DNA of 64,000 nucleotides from Cryptomeria japonica. Taxonomy: Eukaryota > Streptophyta > Pinopsida > Cupressales > Cupressaceae. A program made the translations under genes and the position numbers. Below the pieces are notes generated by a model, which saw only the letters and a list, made by a program, of their open reading frames with translations, had not been told where the DNA came from and made no database searches. This document shows, piece by piece, positions 10,092 through 21,368 of the stretch (position 1 is the stretch's first letter; each line of letters starts with the position of its first letter). The stretch spans positions 470,140,573 through 470,204,572 of the forward strand of contig NC_081409.1 in the NCBI RefSeq assembly GCF_030272615.1. Direction: 5' to 3'.

Positions 10092-11465
10092 TAATGGTAT
10101 GACAAAAGAATAAGTATCTGGTCAACTACTGAGAGGGGGTGCGGGGTGAATCAGTAGATAAAAAAACTGATACAAACTTCACCAATCTCAAAAATCAATC
10201 TCTCAAAGTAAACTTAAAACTAACAATGTAATACCTCTGTCAAGATAAAAACTCATAGGATAAACTGGTTGACTATTACAACAAATTAATAGTAAACAAA
10301 TTCTTCATTTCTCAATGCTTCCGGTTATCATGACTTATCAAGATAGTTAAGTAGTTAAGTAAATCAACCATGAAAACATAACCACAAAAACAATCACCAC
10401 TTGACACAAATATTTTTGATGTGGAAACCAAAATAGGTAAAAACCATGGTGAGATGAGACTCACAAGATAACTATCTGAACTCTTTTGAATTTCACCCTG
10501 TTAGGAGCCTAGCCTATTAAAGATTTACAAAAAGTCCTGTTAAGAACTAATCTTGTTAGGAATCACCCGGTTAAGGGATTGACAATAGATGCCTTGTTAG
10601 AAGCAATATCCTGTAAGGAGTAACCTTGATAGAGGATTTAAAAATACAATCTAATGGATCACCTTGTTAGAGGATTTGAATAACACCAAGCTTGTTAGAG
10701 TTTACTTGGTTAGGGGATTTCAATTCTGCTATAATTGTTAGAAAACAACAGGAGTTTGTTGATTTGTCTGAATAAAACTACACTTGCTTGATCAGATCCA
10801 TTTCATGCTCCTATCTATCTTTACTCAAACTGTAGATACATCATCTGGTTCGACAACCACACACTCAACTGATCTGTGCTCACTCTTTGCCAACTCATTA
10901 AACTAAACAACTTCATCAACCTTATAAACAAATCAATTAGGTTGGTAACACAACAAAAGCCTAATTCTCATAGAGATTACAAACAAATCGGTTCAAGTAT
11001 GACCGTTTGATTACATAGCAATCTCTACACATCAATCAAGAAAACCTTGATTGCTCCTTGATCACCACTTCATCAAACTTAGTTACTCATCACATGCTTT
11101 GCATTAGATTCAATACATTTTCTCATTCTCTAGACAAAAACCATTACAACAACTCACAAAAATGTCTTGGAATTGTCTTCATACAATAATCATACTTGTC
11201 ATAATCATTACCACTCATCATTAGATCATAAACCAATATAACCAGTTCACCAAACTAAATCAGTTAGGGTTTATAAAAAAAATAGGTAGGGTTTACCGGT
11301 TACATCAATAGATAAGGTTTACAACAGTTACTGGTTCACTCCATAAATTCTTCCTACCGATTTTAGTAACAATATTACAACAATATCAACAATATCATTA
11401 CTAGTTATTTGACATCAATGACAACATAACATATCATTAATGCAATCCTCATGCAGATGCCAACA
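10092..11465 (-). repeat. 5' LTR of Copia A
   Basis: Partner of 3741-5110. It ends on the plus strand with 'gcagatgccaaca' (TGTTGG on the minus strand) directly before A-prime coding sequence. Confidence 0.9.
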
Positions 11466-11955
11466 TAGGAATGCTCTGTTCTATCGGTGGAGTTACTGGT
11501 GTAGATCCATCTCCACTTGGTTCTTTAGATTTTCTAACCCATCTCTTGGTGTGATCTTGTTGTATTTCATCTACCTTCTTCTTTCCTTTCTCATTTTCTT
11601 TATCATTTCTAACCGATTGAGTCTTGCTTCTGTAGTACCTAGCAATATGACCTATTTTGTTGCATGCATAACATGTAACATTGTTCTTTTGAATTGCTTT
11701 AACATATCCAGTGTCATTCCTTCACCTACATTGATTAGCCAAATGACCAAACTTTCCACATGCATGACATTTGACATTCATTCTGTAATCTTTTGGTTTA
11801 TGACCATATTTCTTGCAATTTGTGCATTGACCGCGAATAGAATTGTAGTTTTGATTTGCTCTATTTATACATTGTTTAGCCATATGCCCAAATTTATTAT
11901 AAATAAAGCATCTACCATTGAACTTATAAGAATTATATTTCCTTACCAGTTTCCT
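11466..11955 (-). pseudogene. A-prime protein: array of four CCHC zinc knuckles
   Basis: The minus-strand frame downstream of the coiled coil holds four CX2CX4HX4C units: 11870-11910 (CFIYNKFGHMAKQC), 11785-11826 (CTNCKKYGHKPKDY), 11728-11769 (CHACGKFGHLANQC) and 11632-11673 (CYACNKIGHIARYY). Only the third keeps all ligands. The other three each have one Cys changed to Tyr, a TGT/TGC to TAT/TAC (G-to-A) change. A basic linker ('KENEKGKKKVDE') and a Ser/Pro-rich tail lead into the Copia A insertion point. Nucleic-acid binding, as in retroviral nucleocapsid, is the likely role. Stops at about 11956 and 11725 break the frame. Confidence 0.7.
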
Positions 11956-12575
11956 CTAGTCTAATGAGTTCTGAATACCAGTTGTCTGATCTTCATTTGT
12001 TGTACCAGAGCTTTCACCTTGTACAAATCCAAGTCCTCTAGAATAATCATTCTGCCTTTGTCTTTTCAATAAGTCATCCAACTGTGCAGCACCAATCTTG
12101 AATCTTTCTTTATACTCACTTGCAGTAGTTAGATCATCTCTTAGAGTAGCTATTTTTCTTTCAAGCTCTTGTTCATTATTCTGGGAGTGTGCCAAATCAG
12201 TTCTCAATAGATTATTCTCATGAGTCAATCTACCACATTCATCAAATTTGTTCTTCAAAGATACAACAATATTTTCTTCTTTCTTTTTGTCCTTAATGTC
12301 TTTTGATAACCTCATAGTCAAGTCTTGAATTTTATTCTTCATGAGCATGTTTGCTTGACTCAGTTTCTGATATTGTTCCTTAAGTGCAATTTTCTCTTCA
12401 TCATCCTGGATTTGCAAAAGTTCCTTTCTCTTAGCTTGAGTAGATGATAACCTTTCTTACAGGACAAGAATGAATTCATTAGCAGAATTCAATTCATCTT
12501 ACAATTTTAAATTCTTCATCCTTTCAGCATCATAATCCTCAAGAGCCATCTCAAGTTGCTTCTCCATAGCCATGT
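11956..12575 (-). pseudogene. A-prime protein: N-terminal coiled coil
   Basis: From 'MAMEKQLEMALEDYDAER' near 12572 the frame runs through long charged heptad-like helix ('ALKEQYQKLSQANMLMKNKI', 'LTHENNLLRTDLAHSQNNEQ') with two TAA stops near 12501 and 12460, then 153 open codons to 11956. It begins about 60 bases after the PBS, the position of gag in other elements. A coiled coil followed by zinc knuckles suggests a self-associating RNA-binding gag-like protein. I see no UBN2 or retrotrans_gag capsid motif, which is unusual for a gag. Confidence 0.6.
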
Positions 12576-12632
12576 TCAATGATTCTAGTTTCAGGATCTT
12601 CCTCAAGCTATTAAACTTCTTCTGAGGAACTA

Positions 12633-12644
12633 GGCTCCGATACA
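12633..12644 (-). other. Primer-binding site of A-prime (degenerate)
   Basis: The minus strand reads TGTATCGGAGCC, close to TGGTATCAGAGCC, three bases from the LTR and followed by the same 'TAGTtCC' context as the PBS of Copia C. It probably began as an initiator tRNA-Met site. Confidence 0.65.
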
Positions 12645-12647
12645 AAT

Positions 12648-13596
12648 TGTTGGGATCCAAGAACACTGAGAGGGGGGTTGAATCATTATTTTGTCGGTAA
12701 GATATACTTTTACCCTTTTATAACATACACATATAAACCGGTAAATGAAGAAACACATAACTCGAAGCAAATAAACCATCCACATAAATGAAAACCATAA
12801 CACATAAAATTTATATGTGGAAAAACTCAAAGAGGAAAAAACATGGTGGGATTTGTGACCCACAATATCAGTTCACTGGCCATATGAAAGGATATTATAT
12901 AAAATGGGGGCCTACACATGCCGGAAGGCACACTGCCTAGAGCACACTACTCATCATAAAAAGAGTCTAACTAACTACAAGCTTCTGCTGAAATAAAATA
13001 GTAATAATAAACTCACAAAATGCATCTACTATGCCAATAAGAGTTTCGGTTATAGTTCTACTCTGTACCAGTTCATAAACTTTAAACACCTCTACTAGTA
13101 TCTCCTCTCCTCCAAGAATGCTTTCCAAACTATATATAGATCATTGCATGATATAACATTTGCATACAAATGATCTACATACATATGCTTTGCATTATAC
13201 AGTCTCCTACATCCTTATTATAATCTTTCTCATCTATCTTTATAATGATCTTAACAAACTGACCTATATACCCTTCAAAAACAATATGCCTTATGTCGGC
13301 TTACAATGCATTACAAAAGATATGGAATGTCAGCCTTATATAATAATTACAAAATGATTTTACAAATAAAACTTCCTGAGTCCAAGCCTGATGTCAGCTT
13401 CACTGAAGTGTTGGATGTCAATGTCGATGTCGGTGCTGGTGTAACCCTGGATTTTCCAATGTCAATGTCTTTCGGTGAATGCCTCCTAGTGATATATGTC
13501 GGTGTATGCTTCCTTATGAACTTGTTGCCAAGTTACCATGTTGCCATGTTGCCATCAATGACAACATATGAATCCAATGAGTGTCAATTGCCAACA
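12648..13596 (-). repeat. 5' LTR of A-prime
   Basis: It is 949 bp with TGTTGG...CCAACA ends, and its right 800 bp match 1-815. Confidence 0.88.
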
Positions 13597-14335
13597 TAAA
13601 AAAACTCTGCATATGATTACAACATTATTCACACATAGATAACCATCCCATAACATAATCCCATATTCCCATGATCTATAAAGAGATCTTACATCATATT
13701 TATACCAACCTGGGACCTAAACAATTAGGTTAGCCACCTAAAAGATAATACAATAAATTCATAATGTAAACCCACAATCCAATGATCAACCAAGTTGACT
13801 TAGGCCAAAAACAATATAAACCAATCATTAAATTCCCTCAATAATGTATTAGGAATATCCTCCAACACGTTACATAAACCGGTCCATAATCTAGATAACA
13901 CCAAACCCAAAATAGGTCGCCATAAACCAAATCCAACACCACTGATCTATAGGAAGATGAACAAGATAACCAATAGCATCCCAAAAGCCATCTATAAGTC
14001 ACACCAACACCACTTATCACATGCATCAAAATATCTTCAACAAATCTTTGTCAGTAAAACCCTTATCAATGACCAAAAGGGTTACTAGAACAAATGATAG
14101 AATCTGAGTCATCAAATCATGAACCAACTGATTGTGATATGCATCTGAATATCATGAATGACAAATCCAAATCAATTCCACAAACTAAAGCATACTGGAG
14201 CATACCAGATCAATATCATAATCCAACCACTCTACCAAAACCAACCAAAAACTAGTAAACAACCAAAATAGTTGGTGTTTCCATCAATGACAAAACATCA
14301 ATGCAACACATATCAATTCCTCCAAATTGCCAACA
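13597..14335 (-). repeat. Copia B-family LTR fragment
   Basis: It is similar throughout to 39520-40261 and 57530-58260 (for example 'aagagatcttacatcatatt' and 'ccaacacgttacataaaccg'). The end 'ttgccaaca' abuts LINE sequence. It is cut on the left by the A-prime insertion. The rest of this LTR should lie left of the window. Confidence 0.8.
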
Positions 14336-15564
14336 AACTTTTCTCAGGAAAGGTCATCTAGAAAGAAGTATTAGATTTTCCTATAGTTGCAGATCTCAAA
14401 TCTATGTTCCGTGATACACTTTTGAATAGGGTAGTCTATTTATCAAAGGATAAGGATGAGTTAATATGGGCTCCTTCAAAGGATGGCTCATACACAATCA
14501 AGACGGGATATAGAGTAGTTCAACAAATTCAAAACCAAAATCTCAAACACAAAGCATTCTTTTTTGTTGGAATAGCATTGTCTTACCTAAGGCAGGTTGT
14601 TTTGCATGGCTGGAATTGCATAGGAAGATATTGACTAGTGATAAATTGGAGAAACTACAAATTTCCCAATCTTTGCGATGTGTATTATGCAATGAAGACA
14701 TTGAGATAGTTGACCATTTTCTTCTAAACTACTCTTTTGCTCAGTAGTGTTGGATCTTCATTATGAACAAGCTCAATGTTTCAATTCCACTACCATTCAC
14801 ACTTTGGGATTTGTTTCAATCTTGGCCAATGCTTTTTCCCACTTCAATTTTTGCATGTATATGGAGATGTGCTCTTGCAATAGTAATTTGGTCTATCTAG
14901 TGGGAAAGAAATAAATGAATTTTTAGACAGAATACCTCCCTGCTTCACAAATTTTTGGATGGAATAGAGAAGTCTATATCAAAAGTAGCTAGTGCCTTCA
15001 TCCACAAAAACATTAAGAATAATCTCCTCTTCCCTTCTTGGGATGGATCAATGATTCAGAATTGATATCAATTGGTTGCTCCATCTCCCCCTGCTTGTAA
15101 CAATTATAGTCATGAATCTATTGATAGAGAAAATGTCAAATTGAAGCCACTACCCATTGGTTATATGAAGGTAAACTTTGATGGTTCCTTAAGAGGTAAC
15201 CTAGGTAAGTTGGGTATTGGTGTTTGCATTAGGGATCATTCAGGCAAGTTGACAGCTTTCAAAACCTCTTCTATTCCCCCTGGAACAAACAATGTTGCAG
15301 AAGCATATACTATACTGACTGGCTTATCATTAGCCAAAAACTTGGGCCTTTCAAAAACTCATATCAAAGGAGACTCAAGTGTTAATATTAATGCCTACAT
15401 CAAGAAAACATTGTCAAATTGGAAAATAGAATACATTTTAAAATAAATATGGTCTCTCATTGATACATTTCATGATCAATTAATTTCTCATACTTTGAGA
15501 GAGGGAAATAAAGAAATGGATTTTCTAGCAAACTTGGGATGCGATAACACTTAATTTGGACTTG
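14336..15564 (+). pseudogene. LINE (L1-type) ORF2 3' part: zinc-binding RT domain and RNase H-like domain
   Basis: The frame starts within a zf-RVT domain ('LIWAPSKDGSYTIKTGYRVV', then 'LRCVLCNEDIEIVDHFLL'). From about 15160 an RNase H-like domain (RVT_3) follows with 'KVNFDGSLRGNLGKLGIGV', 'NNVAEAYTILTGLSLAK' and 'THIKGDSSV', giving D, E and D acidic residues, and then 'LREGNKEMDFLANLG'. Plant L1 elements carry this C-terminal order. A frameshift lies near 14560-14600, with stops near 14746, 14900 and 15446. The reverse transcriptase core is absent upstream, replaced by Copia LTR sequence at 14335. Copia D starts at 15565, so the element may resume at 28879. Confidence 0.85.
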
Positions 15565-16011
15565 TGAGATTTTTCTAAGAACAAGGGTACAATGAAAAGC
15601 ACAAAGAGAGACAATAGTATGACAAGAACAAACTATATTCTCATCAATATACAAATGATCAACTGGATTAACCAATATAATGAATATGGGATTTATTATA
15701 TAGGCAAGGCCAAATGGATATGTGAGCACACAATCATGACATGTGGCTCAATGAGAAACAAGAGTAGGTAAGAAAAAGTAGGGGTAGGTAGGAGAAAAAT
15801 TATAATATTCCACATGAGGTGGATCACCCACCGAAGGTGGAATGTAACAACAAGATAAGACCACAAAAGGTGGAATTTCTCCTACAAGATACATCCCTAT
15901 GTGCACACTTCCCTAAGTGTCTCATATCCAAACTACGATGAGATGCATTATCCTAAGTTAACTTAAGTAAAGTGTAATTATATCCTATAAGAATAAATAA
16001 TTACACCAACA
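15565..16011 (-). repeat. 3' LTR of Copia D
   Basis: It has the same length as, and is closely similar to, 28432-28878. The plus-strand end is 'aattacaccaaca' (TGTTGG start on the minus strand). Confidence 0.9.
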
Positions 16012-16278
16012 CCCCCCCTTAAGTGCAACTTAGGGGAATGAAGACTCAAGTCAACAATGCAAGATGGGTCCCAACTACAAGGCCATGAAAGGTACCCATG
16101 TACAATATGAAAATGCAAGAAAACCTATGCAATGCAATCTCTCACAAATGGAGAAAGGGAGAAAACCTAGTGGGAAAAAACTCCCCCTCAAAAGAGAGAA
16201 AAATGTACAAAAGACTCTCAAAGAAGAAGGATAAACCTCAAAGAGGAAAAAGTCCCCCCATAAGAGAGGAAGGAGAAG
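16012..16278 (-). other. Copia D polypurine tract and 3' untranslated region
   Basis: The minus strand reads AAGGGGGGG directly before the LTR (16012-16020). The rest, to the stop of the polyprotein at 16279, has no coding and is A-rich on the plus strand with several 'ctccccc' tracts. Confidence 0.65.
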
Positions 16279-16830
16279 TTATTTGAACCCCCCTAATGAG
16301 ACATCCTGCACCCCCAAGAGAGCTCACAACTATTGGAACTTACTCTCAGTCAAGGGTTTGGTGAATATGTATGTAACCTGCTTCGTTGCAGGACAATACT
16401 GCAAATCAATGACATGGTCCTGAATCAGCTCTTAGATGTAGTGCATATGAATCTCGATGTGTTTGGTCCACTGATGTTGGACTGGGTTCTTCAAGATTGC
16501 AATAGCACTCTGATTGTAACAATGTAGAATTGTCAGTCATGGAGTGGAGAACCCAAATTCTATGAGAATATGCTGAAGCCAAATAGTCTCAGTCGCTGCA
16601 TTAACAACCCCTTGATACTCAGCCTCATTCGAAGAGAGAGAAATAGAATGTTACTTCTTGCTCTGCCAACAAATGGGGCCTGAACCAAGGTGGAATTTGT
16701 AACCAAAAGTAGATTTATGATCATCAAGATCGCTAGCCCAATCAGAGTCTGTGTAACCAACCAAGTGAATTCCTATGCCTATTGCATAGTGAATCCCATA
16801 ATTATGTGTATCTTGGATGTAGTGAAGGAT
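16279..16830 (-). pseudogene. Copia D RNase H
   Basis: 'HLVGYTDSDWASDLDDHKST' followed by 'GPICWQSKK', 'SISLSSNEAEYQGVVNA' and 'PVQHQWTKHIEIHMHYI' is a Copia RNase H and polyprotein tail, ending at a stop at 16279. The D, E and D acidic residues are visible. A stop occurs after 'CWQSKK' and others follow. The 'ATETIWLQHIL' wording differs from the 'NCTQVLWMKQML' type of Copia A, B and C, so D belongs to another Copia lineage. Confidence 0.8.
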
Positions 16831-17860
16831 GCAAGCTTTCTAATGAAGCTCATGTGGTTCCTACATAAAGTGGGAAACCATGCCAACCACAAATGAAATA
16901 TCAGGGCATGTGTAAGTCAAGTAGATCAGATTACCCACAAGCTAATGATATAATGTGGCATCAACTGATGGAGAAGAGCACCTAGCCTCAAGCTTGACTC
17001 TTGAAATAAAGGGAGTCGATGCAAGCTTACAATCAACCATATGAAAGTGTACAAGTAGATCAAGAGCATACTTCAACTATGATAATGCAATCTTGGAAGA
17101 TGACTATAAAATCTCTATCCCGAGAAAGTAATGCAAAAGACCCAAGTCAGTCATAGAAAATCTATCATGCAAATCATATTTGACACTGCTAATGATGGAT
17201 ACGGTGCTCCCTATAATGATCAAATCATCAACATAGAGCACAAGTATCAAGTGTGAATCATCCTGTTGCAAAATGTAGACATTCGAATCAGAATGAAACC
17301 TAGTGAACCCTGCTAAGAGAAGAAAAGAATCCATCTTAGCATACCAAGCCCTAGGGGCCTACTTAAGGCCATAGAAAGATTTCCTCAATCTGCAAACCAA
17401 GGAAGAATCTTGGATAAAACCCTATGGCTGCTCCATATATATCTCCTCATCAAGATCCCCATGAAGAAAGGCACTCTTCACATCCATCTGATGTACAACC
17501 CAACCATGAGCTACAACAATAGTAAGTGTCAAGAGAATGGAGTTCATCTTGGCTATGGGCGCAAAGGTCTCAGTACAGTCAACACCTGGAACCTAAGAGA
17601 AACCTTTCACAACAAGTCAAGCCTTATACTTATCCACACTACCATCTGCTACAAACTTGGTTTGATAGATCCACTTAAATCAAACCATCTTTCTCCCCTT
17701 AGGGAGAGGGACTAAATCCCATGTGTTGTTCCTCATTAGGGAGCTATACACTTCCTCTATAGCTTGGTCCCATTTGGGAACCCCTAATGCTTCCCTGAAA
17801 TATCTATGGATCAGAAGCGGTAGCAATGTATGCATGTGGAAGGTCCTGATTCTATTATCG
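16831..17860 (-). pseudogene. Copia D reverse transcriptase
   Basis: Motifs in order on the minus strand: 'WDQAIEEVYSSLMRNNTWDL', 'GVDCTETFAPIAK', 'VVHQMDVKSAFLHGDLDEEI', 'RLRKSFYGLK', 'APRAWYAKMDSFLL', 'LVLYVDDLIIIGS' and 'LLHYFLGIEI'. The catalytic YVDD is intact. TAG stops fall at positions usually held by Gln, for example before 'APRAWYAK' and after 'IYMEQP'. It lies in the normal place between integrase and RNase H. Confidence 0.85.
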
Positions 17861-18905
17861 AGTCCTCTATGTATCTGAAGGATCCCCAACAAGAGAACCC
17901 TTTGACTCAAGTGTTTATTAAGCCCAATGAGGCTCCTCAACTACAAGTGGACCCTGTAGAGGTGTAACCCTATGAGTTAGAGTTGAAGGAGTCTCATCAT
18001 TTGAATCACTCACATCACTATCCATAATGGAGGAACATGGAGGAGGTAGAGAGGCTAAGATAGGAGAGATTTCCTCAAAATAAACACTCCTCTCAATAAA
18101 CACTTCATGTGTCTCAGGATCCATCAATCGATATGCCTTAACACCCTCAGGATATCCAACAAAAATACAAGGCCGACTCTGAGGTTCCAATGCCTTGTGT
18201 TTCATGGAGGAATGTGAGCCCATGCTAGACAAACAAAGACTCTGAAATGTCTCACAATCAGTTTCCTACTAGCCCAAGCCTCAAAGGGAGTAATACCCAT
18301 AAAATCTTTGTGAGGAACCCTATTTTGGATGTGTATGGCACAACTGATAGCCTCTACCCAAAAGGTGGGATCAAGAGAACGTGCATGTATTATACAACTA
18401 GCCATTTCTTTGAGAGTTCTATTCTTGCATTTTGTAACTCCATTTTGCTATGGACTGTAGGCAACTGAATGCTGAAGATCAATCCCCTCAAATGTATAAA
18501 AATCCTCAAGTATTTTGTTCACTTGTTCCCTTCCATTATCTGTGTGAAGAATCTTGACCACTTTCCTAGATTACTTCTCCACATGAGCGTTGAAGTCTAG
18601 AGATTTGTCAAACACTCCACTCTTATGAACAAGAAAATAGACCCAAGTGAAGCGGGACTAGTCATCAATGAAGGTGATGGAAATGGACCTTCTACATCAT
18701 TGTGAACAAGTTGAAGAACTTCCAAAGCTCTCCAAGCTTTCCCCTTATCAAACTTCTCCTTAAGATTCTTGCCCATGGAACATCCTGAACATACACCCTC
18801 TGAAAAACTAATTCGAAGTAGACCTATGATCATGTCTTTAGTGCTAAGCTACTGAAGATAGGGGTAGTTGAGGTGGCCAAACTACTCATGCCATATCTTA
18901 CTTTC
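17861..18905 (-). pseudogene. Copia D integrase
   Basis: The pre-integrase piece 'EGVCSGCSMGKNLKEKFDK' gives a CxxC. 'LVHNDVEGPFPSPS' is the first catalytic region of the Ale-like 'DVxGP' type. The C-terminal half carries 'RPCIFVGYPEGVKAYRLMDP', the conserved FxGY segment of Copia integrases. The central core is broken by several frameshifts between 18200 and 18600, so the full DDE triad cannot be followed in one frame. Confidence 0.78.
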
Positions 18906-18911
18906 TAAATT

Positions 18912-19345
18912 TTAATGAGTAAGAAAGGCCCTAGAAGGAGAACTTGGCACAAAGTGGGAGAATGAATAATGTCTTGAATCGTCATTGACTTGTCCCACTG
19001 CTACCAAGGCATCATTATCAATTTCCTTTATGACAACTATATCAGGTGTAAACTCAACCTTTTTTCCATCCCCATAGTGAATGATTTGGTAGATAGAGAG
19101 AAGATTGGTAGACAAGTTAGGAACATAAAGAATATTCTCAAATGTTCTATCATCCATGTCAATCGAAGCTTTCCCTTCAACCTCAACTTGTGTATCGTCT
19201 CCTATATAAATGTGAGGTACCTTTGATGGCTCCAATGAAGAAAATTGCTCCTTTGTATAACCCATGTGATAAGAGGCACCTAAGTCAAGTGTCCATTGTT
19301 GTGAAGAACCTGTTGTAGCCACAAATGCTTTGCCTTTTCCCTTAG
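18912..19345 (-). pseudogene. Copia D protease
   Basis: 'QWTLDLGASYHMGYTKEQF' corresponds to the Copia retropepsin motif WxLDSGASxHM; Ser of DSG has become Leu, so activity is doubtful. 'VYIGDDTQVEVEGKASI'-type sequence and 'ILYVPNLSTNLLSI' follow as in the family. The segment 18912-19322 is open. A stop precedes it at about 19345. Confidence 0.82.
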
Positions 19346-20165
19346 ACTATGAGGAAGAAGAAGGAGATGAATCCTTCTTGTTGTAGGTGGATGGCAAATC
19401 GATGTTGTTCTTCTTAAGGAGATGTGTCAACTCATCAACTTTCTTGGTGTGCCATCAATGCTCATCATGACCATACTTCTTGCAATAAGCACAAGTTGGT
19501 TTATCCTTCTTAGGTGGATTCCCTACTTGGAAGAGGATGAAAAATCGCCTTGTGATGGAGAGGATGATTATTGTTTTTCCTATTATGTCTTTGACTTAGA
19601 TTGCTTCTTCTTCTTGTTGGAATCTTTGCCTTGACTCCCTTGACTCCCTTGATTATCCACCAAAGCCTTGGAATTTAAAGACTTTAGAATCCCCATGTTC
19701 AACAACTTAGATTGTTCCAACATCAATATTTCTATGAAAGCATCAAATGAAAGCATAGTGTAGGAACTCCCCATTGGCAAATGATGAGTTTGGAAGCTAG
19801 AAACAAATGTTGCATATTCAGGTGCAAGATTGTCCAACAAGTTGAATATCAACTGAGCATCCTTTTTGTCAATTCCACAATCCTTAATATTTTCTCTTAG
19901 CTCATTTGATTTGGTGACATAATCTTGGATTGTATCAAAACTCTTGGGATCCAAGTCGGTGAGCTCATTACCAATCTTGTAACCTTTGATTTCATCAACT
20001 TGACCATACAATTTTTGAAATATTTCCCAAGTCTCTTTGAATGTAGAACACTTCTCAATGTGAAAAATGAGGTCATTTGATACATACTTACACAAAGTTC
20101 CAAGAGCCATGCAATTTTTAGTGAGCCATTCTAACTAAGCATTAGGATCAGTCTTAGGATCAGGT
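19346..20165 (-). pseudogene. Copia D gag, C-terminal part
   Basis: 'ALGTLCKYVSNDLIFHIEKC' and 'TWEIFQKLYGQVDE' are UBN2-type gag motifs. A linker rich in Lys/Gln/Gly ('GSQGSQGKDSNKKKKQ') and a zinc knuckle remnant ('CAYCKKYGHDEH') follow. The open stretch is 19583-20110. The insertion of Copia C at 20165-20171 removes the N-terminal part, which resumes at 26772. The duplication GGTGT on both sides shows that this gag was the target. Confidence 0.82.
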
Positions 20166-20170
20166 GGTGT

Positions 20171-21311
20171 TGTTGGTATTATGGATGACTTCATCATGTG
20201 TTGCATTGATTTTGTCATTGATGTCAACACTTATCTTCTTGGAGGTCTACATTGTTGTTTTGGTACTATGGTTATATTGGTATGTTGTTGAACCAACAAT
20301 ATGGTTCACCAGAATGGTTAGTGGCTTATGCATAGTCACCAGTATGGTTAGTGGCTTATGCACAATCATTGGTATATGTTTACCAAAAGGTTATATGGTT
20401 CACCGACAATAGTGATATCTTGGAGATCATTTGGTTATGTCGAAGACATGGATTGGAAGTTTGGTTTTTGTGTTTTTCTTATTGGTCTAATCGAGTTGAT
20501 AGATTTGTCTTAACTGGCAAATAGGTCTAGGTTATGGACCGGTATTCCAAATCAGTAAGGCATGTTATGGAGATTGTTTTATTGCTTGGTTAATGTGGTG
20601 AGCCGACATGTTGTATCACATCAAGACTTATTTTTAATTGATTTAATTGTAAAATATTTAGTGAGCTGACATATACATTTGGTCTTAGGTTTTGTATATT
20701 TAATTTTAGATATTATTGAAGATCGTGGTAATCATGAGTGGGTGTGGATATTGAAGAGTGAAAATAAGCAAATCCTTGTGCCAATCATGCAGACATTATT
20801 TGAAGGAAAGTTGTGAAGGTGTTTGTGACACTCATGTTCAGAGCTTAACCGGTACTGAATCAAGCATTGGAGATGTTATTTTGACCAGTACATTATCATT
20901 GGATTTAACCATCCAATTGTGTAGTCAATGTGACTCCTATTTTGTGATTGAGCAAGGAGCTCTAGGCTGTTGGCCTTTCTACATGTGCAGACCCTATTTG
21001 TATACACATACTATCTATAGTACTATCATCTGATTGTGGGTAAGGTTTCCCACCGTGGTTTTTCCCTTACCGGGTTTCCACATCAAAATATTTATGTTAT
21101 GTGTTGTGCATGTTTCTTCTCTTTTTGTTTCATGCATTAAGTTTTACCGGTATTGGTATATCTATTAATCTATTTTACCGACACTTAACTTTGGTTTATC
21201 GGCATTAAGTTTAAGTTGGATTAAATTGAATTTGGTTTATAAATTACTGAAAACTGGTTAACAACTGATTCACCCCCCCCCCCTCTCAGTTTTCCTTCTC
21301 GAGACCTAGAA
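20171..21311 (+). repeat. 5' LTR of Copia C
   Basis: It begins TGTTGGTATTATGG and is 1141 bp. It holds a 'ggttagtggcttatgca' repeat near 20310-20405 in which one unit lacks about 32 bases compared with the 3' LTR. Confidence 0.92.
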
Positions 21312-21313
21312 AT

Positions 21314-21325
21314 TGGTATCAGAGC
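21314..21325 (+). other. Primer-binding site of Copia C
   Basis: TGGTATCAGAGC, a perfect initiator tRNA-Met complement, two bases after the LTR. Confidence 0.92.
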
Positions 21326-21368
21326 CTAGTCCTCTTTTAGCAGAAGCTTAATAGCTTGAGGAGATCCT

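Larger units (their letters stand above)
3741..11465 (-). mobile_element. Ty1/Copia retrotransposon A, nested in A-prime
   Basis: A complete Copia layout on the minus strand: LTR, PBS, gag, protease, integrase, RT, RNase H, PPT, LTR. The LTRs are 10092-11465 and 3741-5110. The flanking five bases are cagga (3736-3740) and tagga (11466-11470), a 4/5 duplication. The polyprotein runs in one frame from 10030 to 6581 with many stops, then shows two frameshifts near 6570 and 6150. The integrase has lost a catalytic aspartate. The 3' end has an extra partial U3 between two polypurine tracts. It is dead in its present form. Confidence 0.9.
1..13596 (-). mobile_element. Non-autonomous LTR retrotransposon A-prime, interrupted by Copia A
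   Basis: An LTR element read on the minus strand. Its 5' LTR is 12648-13596, its PBS 12633-12644, and its polypurine tract 816-829 borders a 3' LTR cut by the window edge. Removing nested Copia A (3741-11465) leaves about 5.9 kb in the window. The interior encodes coiled-coil/CCHC protein segments and a large lysine/proline-rich protein, but I find no protease, integrase, reverse transcriptase or RNase H. It therefore looks like a LARD-type element that needs another element's enzymes. Its PBS context and PPT resemble those of the Copia elements in this window. The left duplication flank lies outside the window. Confidence 0.8.

Noticed and set aside
11440-11964. 174-codon plus-strand open frame with membrane-like composition
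   Set aside because: It is antisense to the zinc-knuckle coding region; hydrophobicity is a by-product of the reverse strand.
21270-21290. C-tract near the Copia C LTR end as a special signal
   Set aside because: A homopolymer run next to 'ctctcag' appears in variable length in both LTRs, consistent with slippage.
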